64,000 bases of DNA, from assembly GCA_021797515.1 (NCBI GenBank), contig JAJZZP010000032.1, positions 1 through 64,000 of the forward strand, read 5' to 3'. Position 1 is the first letter of the stretch. Each line of letters opens with the position of its first letter. Shown piece after piece: positions 26,671 through 36,178 of this stretch. The stretch is from Bacillota bacterium. GTDB taxonomy: Bacteria; Bacillota; Sulfobacillia; Sulfobacillales; Sulfobacillaceae. The position numbers were made by a program, and so were the translations under genes. The notes beneath the pieces were generated by a model that was not told where the DNA came from, made no database searches, and saw only the letters and a program-made list of their open reading frames with translations.

Positions 26671-29600
26671 TTGCGAGACATGAAACAGGCATGGGGTCGA
26701 ATTTTAGCGATAAAAAGGCTGGGGACGACATGTGTCCTTTTTACGATCGCGATGTTGGCGGGTCTTTTAGCCTTCGGGTTGCACCAAAACGTGTCACCCG
26801 TTGCTTCTGTAGCGGAACACCCTCACCACTCACTTACCATCGTGGGCCCACACTTGGCGGTCAGCAACCGAACCACTTGGTTTGACTTGACGGCAGCCGA
26901 ACGCGACCGTATGTTGAGAAAACTCGCGATGATCGACGCCCATTTTAATCCCAGGATTGTTCAACAGCGTCATTCCTCCCTACTAACCGTGAACGTGACG
27001 CACTCCTTGCTGAGCGCCAGCCCTCTCGTATCCCACGTTCAGCGAGTAGGCACTGATCCCCAAGTGGTAACCACTTACGGTGCCTTTGCCAATCCTTTCA
27101 ACATTGCGGGCCCCTTGTCGACCCACGTTGACATCCCGTGTGTTTCCTCGTATGGAGTGACTGCCTGCTCGGGGGTTGCCTCGGCAGGACTAGGAGGAAT
27201 TAACCCCGCCGAGGGTTCGTTGTCGCTGGGAACGGCGGCTTTCGGCGTAGCTACGGCGGAAGCCGACGACTGGCTTGGTGCACTGTATTCTAGCCATGCT
27301 CCGCCTGGAGTCTCTTCTCAAGTGTCGGTGACGGCTACCATTTCACTGGAAGACATGGCTGGCGGGCTGAGCGGGATAGGGGTCAGTTGTGCCCCGACCT
27401 ATCTCAACTCCTCGGTCGGGTTGGCCACCAGCCCGACGCAGCAGAGCCAAACCGTCACGTCGTGCCTCAATAGTCTGGGAGTGTCGATCCCGGTGGTGGA
27501 TGCCACGGAAGCGGATCCTTTGGCTGCTCGCGCCTTTACCACCTTGATGGATCAAGTGGGAAATGCCACCTCGGTCCAAGGTATCGTATCCCAATGGCCC
27601 AGCCACAATACGGAGACAATCACCTGGTCGGGCACGTTGGATGGGGGCAACAATCTTTTGATTGAAGTCGATCCGCAAGTTTACGCCGCCGATTCGGGAG
27701 CGGGCACGGAGGTGCATGCGCTGAATGCCCTGGTTTCGGTCCAAGTCACCGAATCTTACCAATCTCCCTCGCCGGTCAGCGCCGAGCCGTGTGATGTCGG
27801 CCAGGCTTGCCGATCCGATACCTCCTTTCCCTGGAGCGGATACACGACGATTGACGGCATCCACGTCACCCAAGGCCAGCTCCCGCCCGGACTATCCTTG
27901 AGTCTGAACCCGGCCGGCACCGGATTTTTGTTGGTCGGGACCCCATCGACCGTTGGCACTTATCATTTCATATTGCAAGCCATTGACAGCCAAAATCAAC
28001 GCTTTGATGCCACGGTGACGGCGTCGGTGAATCCCGCCCCCGCTTATTTGGCGAATCCGAGTTCGGAATCCTATGCGGAGGTGGGAGTTCCCTATACCCA
28101 GGCGGTGACGGCCATCGATGGCACGCCGCCGTACACGCGGTGGGCCGTCACTCAAGGGCGGCTCCCACCTGGCATGCGATTGCAAACAGGGCCCGGCGGC
28201 ATGGTGTGGGTGCTGGGCACTCCAACACAGGCAGGCACGTACCTGTATGCGTTACAGGTAACCGACAGCGTCGGGGATCAAGGATACCAGGATGATCAGC
28301 AGATAATCGTGAAGTCCCGCCCAATCCTCACCGGTACCAGTGCCGGATCGATTGCTGGCAATACCACGACCTTGCCGCCTGCTGAGGAAGGGCAATATTA
28401 TCATCCGGTGACATTTGACGTGTCCGGTGGCGTCGCTCCCTACCAATGGCATTGGGGAGCCTGCTCCGGAACATTGCCACCGGGCCTCACGTTATCCCCC
28501 AACGGCGTGCTCGAAGGAACGCCGACCCAACCCGGAACCTACTGTTTCGCGGCTTGGGCAACGGACGGGAACGGGGTGACGGCGACCGCACCGGGATTAA
28601 TCAGCGCACCCGACTATACGCTGGTGGTTCATCGCCCGCTGACGTGGACCACCCCCAGCCTCCCGCCCGCCGAAATCGGGGCACCTTATCATGCCGCCTT
28701 ACAGGCTCAGCACGGGATTAAGCCCTATTCGTGGGGTTTGGAAAGTGCCAGTCTTCCGCCGGGCCTACACCTTAACTCCGTGACGGGCATAATCAGCGGT
28801 GTGCCGACTGGTCCCGCGGGATGTGCCAGTGCCGGGGGCGACTGGCAATATCTGCCGAACTTTGTGGTGTCCGACGCGTTGCAACCTTTAGGTGCCGAGG
28901 CCTTTCCATCCCATGCTCTGACCCTCACGGTCTATCCGGACCCCTGCGTTCACTCCGTGCTACCTGTGCTTGCACCTATCGGCCAAGCTTATTCAGGTTT
29001 TTTCGGGGTGGCGGCGGGAACAGGGGTGTCCCCTTTTCACTGGACCATAACCGGAAAGTTGCCGGCTGGACTTTCTTGGCATTCGGTGGCAGTCACGGGC
29101 CAACAGTGGGCAAGCCGAATCGCCATTATCGGCACACCGACCGCTGCAGCTACCAACACGAACATCACCGTCCGCATGACAGATGGGGCGGGCGGAACCT
29201 GGTCCCAAAGTTTTCCAGTCGGCGTGCCAGTGGCGTTGGTTTCCGGCTCGGCTCCCGGAGCCGACTGGGGAGCGGCTTACCGTTATCAAGCCCAAGCGGG
29301 TGGCGGGAACGGGGGCCCCTATATACTATCGCTGATTGCCGGAACACTCCCCCCGGGGTTACGCTTTGACCCTGCCACAGGCTACATTTCCGGGACGCCT
29401 ACGGTCCCAGTCGGACTCTATCCGTCTACGCCTCGCTCATATGCGTTCATACTGCAAGCGGCGGCAAATTCTCGTCTTGCCGGGGTTGACGTGCCGGCGC
29501 AAGGCCAAACTGTCTTCACGATTGTCGTGTCGCCCCCGCCCACGGTGACAACCACCGCCTTGCCCCTCGCGACCATCGGCCAAGGATATCAGGCGCAGTT

Positions 29601-31533
29601 GTCCGCCAGGGGCGGCACCGCCCCTGACACCTGGGCGGTGGTGGCCGGGAAATTGCCAGCAGGACTCTCGCTAAACCCCGCCACGGGAGAGATTTCGGGT
29701 ACGCCCACGGCCTCCGCCGTAACGCGCTCATTCACGGTCGCCGTTACCGATCGCTGGGGCGAAACGAGTCGAAGCTCCTCTTTGACGCTCCCGGTTACCC
29801 TGGCCATTTTGACACGTCATCTGCCATTAGCCGATCCCGGCGCAATCTACCACAGCGTCTTGGCGGCCGGAGGCGGGATCCCTCCTTACCATTGGGCATG
29901 GGCTTCCGGTTGCAACGTTCCGCCGTGGCTGACCCTGACTACCTCCGGCATCTTGTCCGGCCAGCCAGGAGCCGAGGCTGCGGGCCAATCTTTGTGTGTC
30001 CCCGTCGCGATCACGGATGCCTCCGGGCAAACGGCAACCAGCCGCCTGACGCTGACGGTTGCGACAGCCATACGGATAACCGCACCTCCCATATCATCTG
30101 CGGAAGTCGGGATACCGGCTGATATTCAAGAGACGGCAACGGGCGGCATTCCGCCTTACGTTTGGACCATCGCCCACAGAATTCTCCCGCCCGGCCTGTC
30201 CCTCACCCCAAGTGGGGCAATACGCGGCACCCCTACTAGGGCAGGATCATGGTCCGTGACATTGGCGGTGGCCGACAGCGAAGGCCAAACCGTGAAAACC
30301 CCCGTCACGGTGAATGTGGCCCCCCGATTGACATTTACCCAAGGGATTCTGACCCCGCCTGGATGCAAAACCGTTACGATCCACGGATATACGGCGCAAG
30401 TGTGTGCCGGCGTGTTCCCCCCGGCAGAAATCGGCGTACCCTATTCTTTCCGCCCAGAGGTGTCTGGCGGATTGCCTCCCTACGTATGGACAGTGTTGCC
30501 GGAGGCCCCACTTCCGTCCGGCCTCACAGTCGATCCTCAAACCGGTCACGTGTCCGGCATTCCCAGGGAAGCGATAGGATGTAACGTGATGGGAACCAGC
30601 GCCTGCCATGAGACCGTAGCTTTAGTGGTCACTGATCAGTTGGGGGCACATGCCGTCTTGGCCGCCGGAACTCAGGACGGAGCGGAACCGTTTGTCCTTT
30701 ATCCGCGCTTACGCCTAATCCCGGACTTTCCTACCAATCTCCAATGGACTTCGCCGAGCTTCCCCACTGGGGAGAGTCCGAACTCTCTGGCTCCGGCGTT
30801 TAACGAACCCGCGTCAGGAGTGCCGTACAACCTTTTGAACTCTGCCATTTTGACGCCGAATATGCCCATCACAGTGCATCTAGTCGCGGTGGGAGGAGAT
30901 CCAGCCGCGAATGACGTCTGGTCCGTGGTCCAAAGCCCCGCCAATCCGGTCTCGTTCATGACCTTTGCCAGTGGACCTCATCACGCGACATTGGTGGCGA
31001 CCACTGGCAATCAGTTGCTGATGCCGGGGATTTACAACGGTCAGGTCACAGTGACCGATGGTTTGGGGGGAACCGCCATGCTCGGGTTCAGTAATGTGAC
31101 ATTGTGGCCTTCAAACACTTTGCCATTACGCATTGTGACACCGGTGGTGCCCCCCGCCATCGTAGACGCCCCATATTTTGCTAATCTATTTGCCATTGGC
31201 GGTAATGGGCCCTATCGTTGGTCGTGGGCACCTGCTTCTGGATCCGCCATGCCGCCCGGTTTATCGCTCAACCCCCAAAATGGGACGGTAACGGGTCTTC
31301 CGACCCATGCGGGTTCGTACACTGTAATCGTAACCGCTACCGATAGCTTCCAGCAAATTCAAACCCAGATCTTGAAAGTCGTGGTGTCGCCCGGATCAAA
31401 TCGTCGGGTAACCCGCTTTCTCGGGGAAAGTAGGGATCGTTCCCCCATGGTCTCGGTCGATTTTCGCAACGGAATGGGGATAATCGACCAAAAAAAGTGC
31501 AATAACGCATTCCTACGAGATCGAGATAGGTGA
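26671..31533 (+). CDS. Giant secreted protein with about 11 Ig-like putative-adhesin (He_PIG type) repeats
   Basis: The 1620-residue protein has an N-terminal hydrophobic segment (about residues 17-37, a signal or anchor). A 330-residue region follows that I do not recognise. From about residue 370 on it consists of repeats of some 90-100 residues with the core LPPGLSLNPATGEISGTPT, then GTYxFxLxVTD. I count eleven such cores, plus a divergent stretch near 1350-1480. Such domains occur in large bacterial surface proteins that bind partners or build fibres. No sortase or S-layer motif is seen. The last 45 residues leave the repeat pattern and start at the hairpin at 31412, so the original C-terminus may be lost. 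TTG 26671 and ATG 26680 are alternative starts behind AAGGGGG. Confidence 0.8.
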   Translation: MRDMKQAWGRILAIKRLGTTCVLFTIAMLAGLLAFGLHQNVSPVASVAEHPHHSLTIVGPHLAVSNRTTWFDLTAAERDRMLRKLAMIDAHFNPRIVQQRHSSLLTVNVTHSLLSASPLVSHVQRVGTDPQVVTTYGAFANPFNIAGPLSTHVDIPCVSSYGVTACSGVASAGLGGINPAEGSLSLGTAAFGVATAEADDWLGALYSSHAPPGVSSQVSVTATISLEDMAGGLSGIGVSCAPTYLNSSVGLATSPTQQSQTVTSCLNSLGVSIPVVDATEADPLAARAFTTLMDQVGNATSVQGIVSQWPSHNTETITWSGTLDGGNNLLIEVDPQVYAADSGAGTEVHALNALVSVQVTESYQSPSPVSAEPCDVGQACRSDTSFPWSGYTTIDGIHVTQGQLPPGLSLSLNPAGTGFLLVGTPSTVGTYHFILQAIDSQNQRFDATVTASVNPAPAYLANPSSESYAEVGVPYTQAVTAIDGTPPYTRWAVTQGRLPPGMRLQTGPGGMVWVLGTPTQAGTYLYALQVTDSVGDQGYQDDQQIIVKSRPILTGTSAGSIAGNTTTLPPAEEGQYYHPVTFDVSGGVAPYQWHWGACSGTLPPGLTLSPNGVLEGTPTQPGTYCFAAWATDGNGVTATAPGLISAPDYTLVVHRPLTWTTPSLPPAEIGAPYHAALQAQHGIKPYSWGLESASLPPGLHLNSVTGIISGVPTGPAGCASAGGDWQYLPNFVVSDALQPLGAEAFPSHALTLTVYPDPCVHSVLPVLAPIGQAYSGFFGVAAGTGVSPFHWTITGKLPAGLSWHSVAVTGQQWASRIAIIGTPTAAATNTNITVRMTDGAGGTWSQSFPVGVPVALVSGSAPGADWGAAYRYQAQAGGGNGGPYILSLIAGTLPPGLRFDPATGYISGTPTVPVGLYPSTPRSYAFILQAAANSRLAGVDVPAQGQTVFTIVVSPPPTVTTTALPLATIGQGYQAQLSARGGTAPDTWAVVAGKLPAGLSLNPATGEISGTPTASAVTRSFTVAVTDRWGETSRSSSLTLPVTLAILTRHLPLADPGAIYHSVLAAGGGIPPYHWAWASGCNVPPWLTLTTSGILSGQPGAEAAGQSLCVPVAITDASGQTATSRLTLTVATAIRITAPPISSAEVGIPADIQETATGGIPPYVWTIAHRILPPGLSLTPSGAIRGTPTRAGSWSVTLAVADSEGQTVKTPVTVNVAPRLTFTQGILTPPGCKTVTIHGYTAQVCAGVFPPAEIGVPYSFRPEVSGGLPPYVWTVLPEAPLPSGLTVDPQTGHVSGIPREAIGCNVMGTSACHETVALVVTDQLGAHAVLAAGTQDGAEPFVLYPRLRLIPDFPTNLQWTSPSFPTGESPNSLAPAFNEPASGVPYNLLNSAILTPNMPITVHLVAVGGDPAANDVWSVVQSPANPVSFMTFASGPHHATLVATTGNQLLMPGIYNGQVTVTDGLGGTAMLGFSNVTLWPSNTLPLRIVTPVVPPAIVDAPYFANLFAIGGNGPYRWSWAPASGSAMPPGLSLNPQNGTVTGLPTHAGSYTVIVTATDSFQQIQTQILKVVVSPGSNRRVTRFLGESRDRSPMVSVDFRNGMGIIDQKKCNNAFLRDRDR
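31412..31426. repeat. Second copy of the GC-rich hairpin at 94-109
   Basis: CCCGCTTTCTCGGGG, identical over 15 bases to the sequence near the left end of the window. It lies where the giant repeat protein stops looking like its own family. Confidence 0.4.
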
Positions 31534-32045
31534 TTGGTAAGACTGCCGAGTAATCCGCAAGCGCAAGTTAGGAAGTCTGGAGTGTGGAGAACCCGACTCG
31601 CAATTCGTAGGCCATCGGCGTTCAGGATATCAGAGATTTTTATAGCGACCAAACGGCTCGTTCATCCGGCCAATTGCCGCATCCACTCGCCACAAGCCAT
31701 TGTAGGCGGTCTTTAAAAGGAAGATAAACCGTAACTACTCAGTGGGGGGCACGAGCATCATCAAGTAGGGGTACTATGTACCCCTACTTGGACGAATTGG
31801 CGTAAGAATCATTGCATTACGGAACTTTAGGCGGCTCTGGCATCAACGGTTTGCCCTGAAAGGCTTTCTGAACATATTCAGATACACGAACGACGACGGG
31901 GTTAACGGTCCAAGCAGAACTGGATACGACGGCCTACCCGACGGGCTGGTCCATCTCAATTGGGTGCCCGAGAACTTTCATGGCGAGTGGAATTATGTGA
32001 TCGCCCCACAACCCCAAAAGTAGTAAGTTATTTTGCCGGCAGTCC
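31534..32045. other. Intergenic region with a 12-bp hairpin and an orphan coding fragment
   Basis: A perfect 12-bp inverted repeat (31762-31773 with 31779-31790, loop 5) lacks a T run, so it is not an obvious terminator. From about 31802 to 32023 a plus-strand frame without a start codon ends in NWVPENFHGEWNYVIAPQPQK and a TAG. It looks like the C-terminus of a lost protein that I do not recognise. Confidence 0.4.
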
Positions 32046-34106
32046 TTAGTGGCTGTTTAAAACCCCAACCACAATCGCTACAATGAGTGCCATCCAGATA
32101 TAGGCCACATATTGAGTGACACGTCCGGACTGAATTTGTCTTAAGTAACCGGCAACCCATCGTGCAGTCACCAAAATGGGACGGTAAAGATGCTCCTCTA
32201 GACGATAGACGATGGTGTGCCGATAGAAACGAACTCCTTCGACATCTACCCGAGAACGTTTCAAACCATAAAACGCTCCGAATGCAAGCCGGATGGGATG
32301 CACAAACCCTTCGGCAGAAAAACTGGTCTTGCCGCTATACGGCTCGAATCCCCCGGTCCACGGTGCTACCCTTCGCACTTTCCTACCGTGTCGAGCCCAT
32401 TGTCTAAGCAACCATACTAGTCCTACCAGGACAATGCCCATTCCTAGAAGAACGTAAGGATCTCCTACGGAAAACGCCTGAGGAAAAAGCACTGTGCCAG
32501 ATGCTCCAGGAGCCGGAACCAAATTGACCCCAATGGGTATCAATGGAGGCGCTGCGTGAGGATTGACGAAAGTGTCAGCCAATACATTTCCTGGGGTACT
32601 CAGTATAAACGCCAGAGAACGATTAAGCCAGGGTAGAAACCAAGGAATGCCCGGGCCACTAATGAATCCAAGGATTAAGGGCAACGCGAGGCCGTAACGA
32701 AAACTTGCCTTTGGTTCCGCTGCATCTTCCCACCCTGTTTGATGCAAAGGGCCCAAAAAGATGAATGCAAACCAACGAAGATATGTGGCTACTCCCAATG
32801 CCACGGCAATCGCAATCAAAACCCCCGCGATAACCAAAGCCAAATGCGTCAGCTTATCCGGTGTTCCCGGACTTAATGGTTTTAGAATAGACTCCAGTAA
32901 AAACCATTCGCCTAAGAATCCTCCCAGAGGCGGGACGGCAGCTAGTGTGACGGCAGCCCCTAACGTCCATCCCCCGGTCCAGGGAGCCCTGCGCATAAGA
33001 CCGCCTAGTCGATCCAAAGTATGCCCCCACTGCCCCGTAAAATCAGTGGCAGTAAACAATGTGAATTTAGCCCCTGCATGCATCACCAAGAGGGTAATGG
33101 CTCCGTCAAGTGCCATAGTAGCGGCGATATTACCCGGATCCAAACGAGTTTCGATATGCCAAACGCCTAGTGCGGCAAACACCAATCCCATAATCTCCAA
33201 TGTCGAATACGCTAGAATACGCTTAACGTGACGGGAAATGACACCATACAAAGCACCAGTAAGGGCCCCCAAGGTGCCTAGCACCAACAGCACCACACCC
33301 CAGGTGATTCCTGGATGTGTCAAATTGTCTAATGCCAAGATGCCGCTGATGGCCAAGGCCGTCAGAAGACCGGAGTATATCCCAGCAACCACTCCTGGGG
33401 CCTCAGGTTCCGCCATGGGGATCCACACCATAACCGGAAACAGACCCGCCTTAACCCCAAAGGCAATCAAAGCCAGTACCATGATGCCGTTAATAGCCCA
33501 TGGTTTTATGGTCCCGGCCGCAAATTTTAATGCGCCGAACCCGTCTCGAAGATTGCTCATTGCATGGGGCATGACCCAAGCCAAAGCCAACAACAAAAAC
33601 ATGCCCCCCAGTTCGGACAGCGCTAAAAGCGCCCATCCGGCATTCCATACCGGACGAGCACGTCGGACCGACACTAATCCAAGGTAGCTCAGTCCTGAAA
33701 TAAGCTCCCATGTAATCAACAGCATTAATCCACTGCCACTCCATAAGTAAAGACCCACCGATACCTCGAGCGGCAACAATGCGTATAGAATTTTCCGCCG
33801 AGCTGGGTGAGACAACAGAGCCAGATCCGACGCGAGAAACAACAGCCCGGCAACAGGAGACCACAATTGAGCCAACGGTAGCGGTGCTAATCGCAAACTA
33901 GACCAAGGTGCTGGCAAGGCGAGGTTTTGCGCCGTCAATGGATTTAAAGAAAAGGTCATCACCATCAGCGCCACAGCTCCCGCGCCGAACCACAGCGCAA
34001 GCCAACCTGAGGACCGTCTCGACGCCAGGGAATCCAGCCACGCTGCCGCCAGTAAACCGATAAGTAAAAAGACCAGCCACCCTAGAACCCACAATTCTGG
34101 TGTCAT
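32046..34106 (-). CDS. Ehr complex antiporter-like subunit (HyfB/NuoL-like)
   Basis: The 686-residue protein is a polytopic membrane subunit of the Mrp/NuoL/HyfB family: about 14-16 hydrophobic segments, with the family core VWIPMAEPEAPGVVAGIYSG (normally WLPDAHxxAPSPVSALLSG). In such complexes these subunits conduct protons or Na+. The usual Asp/His of the core are replaced by Met/Glu, so ion translocation may be altered. ATG 34106 is chosen because AGGAGG precedes it and it follows the small-subunit stop by one base; the frame opens further upstream inside that gene. Last gene of the operon. Confidence 0.85.
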   Translation of the reverse strand: MTPELWVLGWLVFLLIGLLAAAWLDSLASRRSSGWLALWFGAGAVALMVMTFSLNPLTAQNLALPAPWSSLRLAPLPLAQLWSPVAGLLFLASDLALLSHPARRKILYALLPLEVSVGLYLWSGSGLMLLITWELISGLSYLGLVSVRRARPVWNAGWALLALSELGGMFLLLALAWVMPHAMSNLRDGFGALKFAAGTIKPWAINGIMVLALIAFGVKAGLFPVMVWIPMAEPEAPGVVAGIYSGLLTALAISGILALDNLTHPGITWGVVLLVLGTLGALTGALYGVISRHVKRILAYSTLEIMGLVFAALGVWHIETRLDPGNIAATMALDGAITLLVMHAGAKFTLFTATDFTGQWGHTLDRLGGLMRRAPWTGGWTLGAAVTLAAVPPLGGFLGEWFLLESILKPLSPGTPDKLTHLALVIAGVLIAIAVALGVATYLRWFAFIFLGPLHQTGWEDAAEPKASFRYGLALPLILGFISGPGIPWFLPWLNRSLAFILSTPGNVLADTFVNPHAAPPLIPIGVNLVPAPGASGTVLFPQAFSVGDPYVLLGMGIVLVGLVWLLRQWARHGRKVRRVAPWTGGFEPYSGKTSFSAEGFVHPIRLAFGAFYGLKRSRVDVEGVRFYRHTIVYRLEEHLYRPILVTARWVAGYLRQIQSGRVTQYVAYIWMALIVAIVVGVLNSH

Positions 34107-34107
34107 T

Positions 34108-34650
34108 CTAAGTAGCCTCCTGCGCCAGACGAGGGTCACGCCCGTCGACAGCCCATAACAACCCTCGGATGATATCACCAGGTGACGGTGGACAGCCTTC
34201 AATAGACAAAGTGACAGGAATGATTCCAGATAATGACCCTATAACACCCGGTGCAGTTTTGAAGATGCCTCCAGAAATAGCGCATGCCCCTAATGCGATC
34301 ACGCGCTTCGGTTCGGTCATTTGTTCATAAACCTCCCTAATAATTGGCGCCATGGTCTCCGTAATCACCCCGGTTATCACTAAAATATCTGCGTGTTTCG
34401 GCGATGGGGTAAAGCTAAAACCGTAGCGGGTAAAATCATAATCGGGCCCCGACAATAAGCTAAGTTCAGATTCACATCCCTGACAAGACCCGGAATCTAG
34501 TTGACGTACCGCCATAGCCCGCCGAATGTAACGAGCTGGCATAGTGCCCGGCTGTATTCCCGAGTCATCCTGATGGAGCATCTGTTCCACCGTCAGATCT
34601 TGTTGAGTGGGAAATCCGGTCGTGTGTGGCCGCCGCACAATATTACGCAA
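34108..34650 (-). CDS. Ehr complex small Fe-S subunit (HyfI/HycG/NuoB-like)
   Basis: The 180-residue protein keeps all four cysteines of the proximal/N2 4Fe-4S cluster: Cys56 and Cys59 in SGSCQGCESE, Cys123 in GACAISGG, and Cys153 in EGCPPSPGD. Electron transfer through this subunit is therefore possible even though the partner large subunit has lost its NiFe site. The start is unclear: TTG 34650 lies 26 bases from the AGGAGGG ribosome site, and the upstream codons of the same frame (YYWHW before LRNIVRRP) look coding. Its stop is one base from the hyfB-like start. Confidence 0.88.
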   Translation of the reverse strand: MRNIVRRPHTTGFPTQQDLTVEQMLHQDDSGIQPGTMPARYIRRAMAVRQLDSGSCQGCESELSLLSGPDYDFTRYGFSFTPSPKHADILVITGVITETMAPIIREVYEQMTEPKRVIALGACAISGGIFKTAPGVIGSLSGIIPVTLSIEGCPPSPGDIIRGLLWAVDGRDPRLAQEAT

Positions 34651-34715
34651 CCAATGCCAATAATACGTAGCAAGCCCTCCTTTTTAGCGTTATCGCGCCA
34701 TATCAGGCAATACCT

Positions 34716-36152
34716 CTAACCATCCCATCCAGCCACGGTGTAGTTAAAGCTCGCTTCGATTATCGGAAAATCTTGCAGGATATTCTTATTGGCCATGGCC
34801 GGAGGGACCACATACCAGTTGCGAGCCGACGGTGTTGCCATATCTAGATGCTCTATCGTCAAGTTACAGGGATTAACCACCACGCGATATACCAGAAGGC
34901 CACGAGGTGCTTCCACAATTCCCACGCCCACTGCAACGTCGTCAGCAATTTCGGATTGCTCTTCGAATCCACCCAATGAACGAAGGGCATCCGGGTTCCA
35001 TCCTCCGATAAGGCGCCGTAGAAGCCCCAAACTTTGTTGGAGTTCAATGGCCTTAACAGAAAATCGGGCATACGAATCAGCCCCAGATTCCAACGGAGGC
35101 GCCAAGTCGGTTTCTGCATATCGCAAATAAGGACGGATGATCCGCATATCGCAGGCCCGTCCAGAAGACCGTCCTGTCGGCCCCACCGGTCTCACAAATT
35201 CTATCGTGGTTTTGGGAATGGTTCCCGCTCCGTGTAACCGATCCAAAAATGACGTCGTATTCTCCAGTCCATCGTGGATTCGATGAATATCATCTAAGAT
35301 TTCTACTATCTCGTGTCCGATCATTGCGGCGTTTTCTTGGAAAAACGATTTTGGCAGGCGAATCCCCCCTATTGCCAAGACGTCTCTAAGATACCGGTGG
35401 CCAAACAGGCGAAAATTCAAACGCAAAATCGATTCTTTATGGTGGAGATATTCCATCTGGGGCACTGGAAGTCCCGTGGACACGGAAAGCGCGGCCAAAT
35501 CTCCCAAATGGCTGTAGCTCCGCTCCAGTTCGGCCATAATCATTCTCGTGAGCGTCACTTCCGGGTCGACCCCTATCTGCAGCGCATTCTCCACAGCAAG
35601 ACAATACGCTAACCCGTGCGCAAACGCCGATGTCCCGGTTACTCTCTGTGCTAGCCCCAGCACGTCGGCCAACGCCTTTCCCTGACTCAGTTCCCGAATA
35701 TGGCGCTTCTTGAACCCATTCGCCAACTCCAGGTGGATGATTTCGTCTCCCATCACATGCAGCCGATACATCAAAGATTCAGACACATCTGCACGCACCG
35801 GGCCCAGCGGGTATAAAAAGACGCCTTTTCCGTGAACACGCCTTTCGACATGTTCTTCGCTGTTCCACGACAACGCGGGCAAAGTATCTTTTAATATTCG
35901 TTCAGCTGCAAGGATATCCCCGGCTCCAAAGTGGGATGGCCTAGGTACTTCCGATAAATCGCCGGTCAGCCGCCACTCATGTAATATCCCCGTGGTTGGG
36001 GATAACAGCAACGCAATTAACTGGTCGAGATGTCCTGTCAACAACACCACATCATGATCTTGTCGAAGCGCGACCAGACGTTTTTGCCAGTTATTGGGGT
36101 TGTCTGTTTGCTCAACAACATGCGGACTTTGAGCTTGCAATAGTGTCGCCAC
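34716..36152 (-). CDS. Ehr complex large subunit (HyfG/HycE/NuoD-like) lacking NiFe-site cysteines
   Basis: The 478-residue protein has the fused layout of HycE/HyfG: an N-terminal NuoC-like part (to about 120) and a NuoD/NiFe-hydrogenase large-subunit part. In true hydrogenases two CxxC pairs hold the NiFe centre. Here the first is QRVTGTSAFAHG (Thr172 and Ser175 in the cysteine places, His179 kept). The C-terminal DPCxxC is replaced by FPIIEASFNYTVAGWDG, and there is no maturation-peptidase tail. No hydrogenase activity is expected. This is the defining property of Ehr (energy-converting-hydrogenase-related) complexes. GTG 36152 follows GGGAGG. Confidence 0.9.
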   Translation of the reverse strand: MATLLQAQSPHVVEQTDNPNNWQKRLVALRQDHDVVLLTGHLDQLIALLLSPTTGILHEWRLTGDLSEVPRPSHFGAGDILAAERILKDTLPALSWNSEEHVERRVHGKGVFLYPLGPVRADVSESLMYRLHVMGDEIIHLELANGFKKRHIRELSQGKALADVLGLAQRVTGTSAFAHGLAYCLAVENALQIGVDPEVTLTRMIMAELERSYSHLGDLAALSVSTGLPVPQMEYLHHKESILRLNFRLFGHRYLRDVLAIGGIRLPKSFFQENAAMIGHEIVEILDDIHRIHDGLENTTSFLDRLHGAGTIPKTTIEFVRPVGPTGRSSGRACDMRIIRPYLRYAETDLAPPLESGADSYARFSVKAIELQQSLGLLRRLIGGWNPDALRSLGGFEEQSEIADDVAVGVGIVEAPRGLLVYRVVVNPCNLTIEHLDMATPSARNWYVVPPAMANKNILQDFPIIEASFNYTVAGWDG

Positions 36153-36178
36153 AACAAAATACCTCCCGAATTCCTGGG

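Noticed and set aside
27343-27873. Minus-strand frame of 176 codons within the giant repeat protein
   Set aside because: Antisense shadow of a clearly coding region.
28821-29369. Plus-strand frame of 182 codons within the giant protein
   Set aside because: Out-of-frame shadow; the Ig-like repeat pattern continues unbroken in the main frame.
34716-36152. Annotation as an active [NiFe] hydrogenase large subunit
   Set aside because: Both CxxC pairs that bind the NiFe centre and the C-terminal maturation signal are missing.
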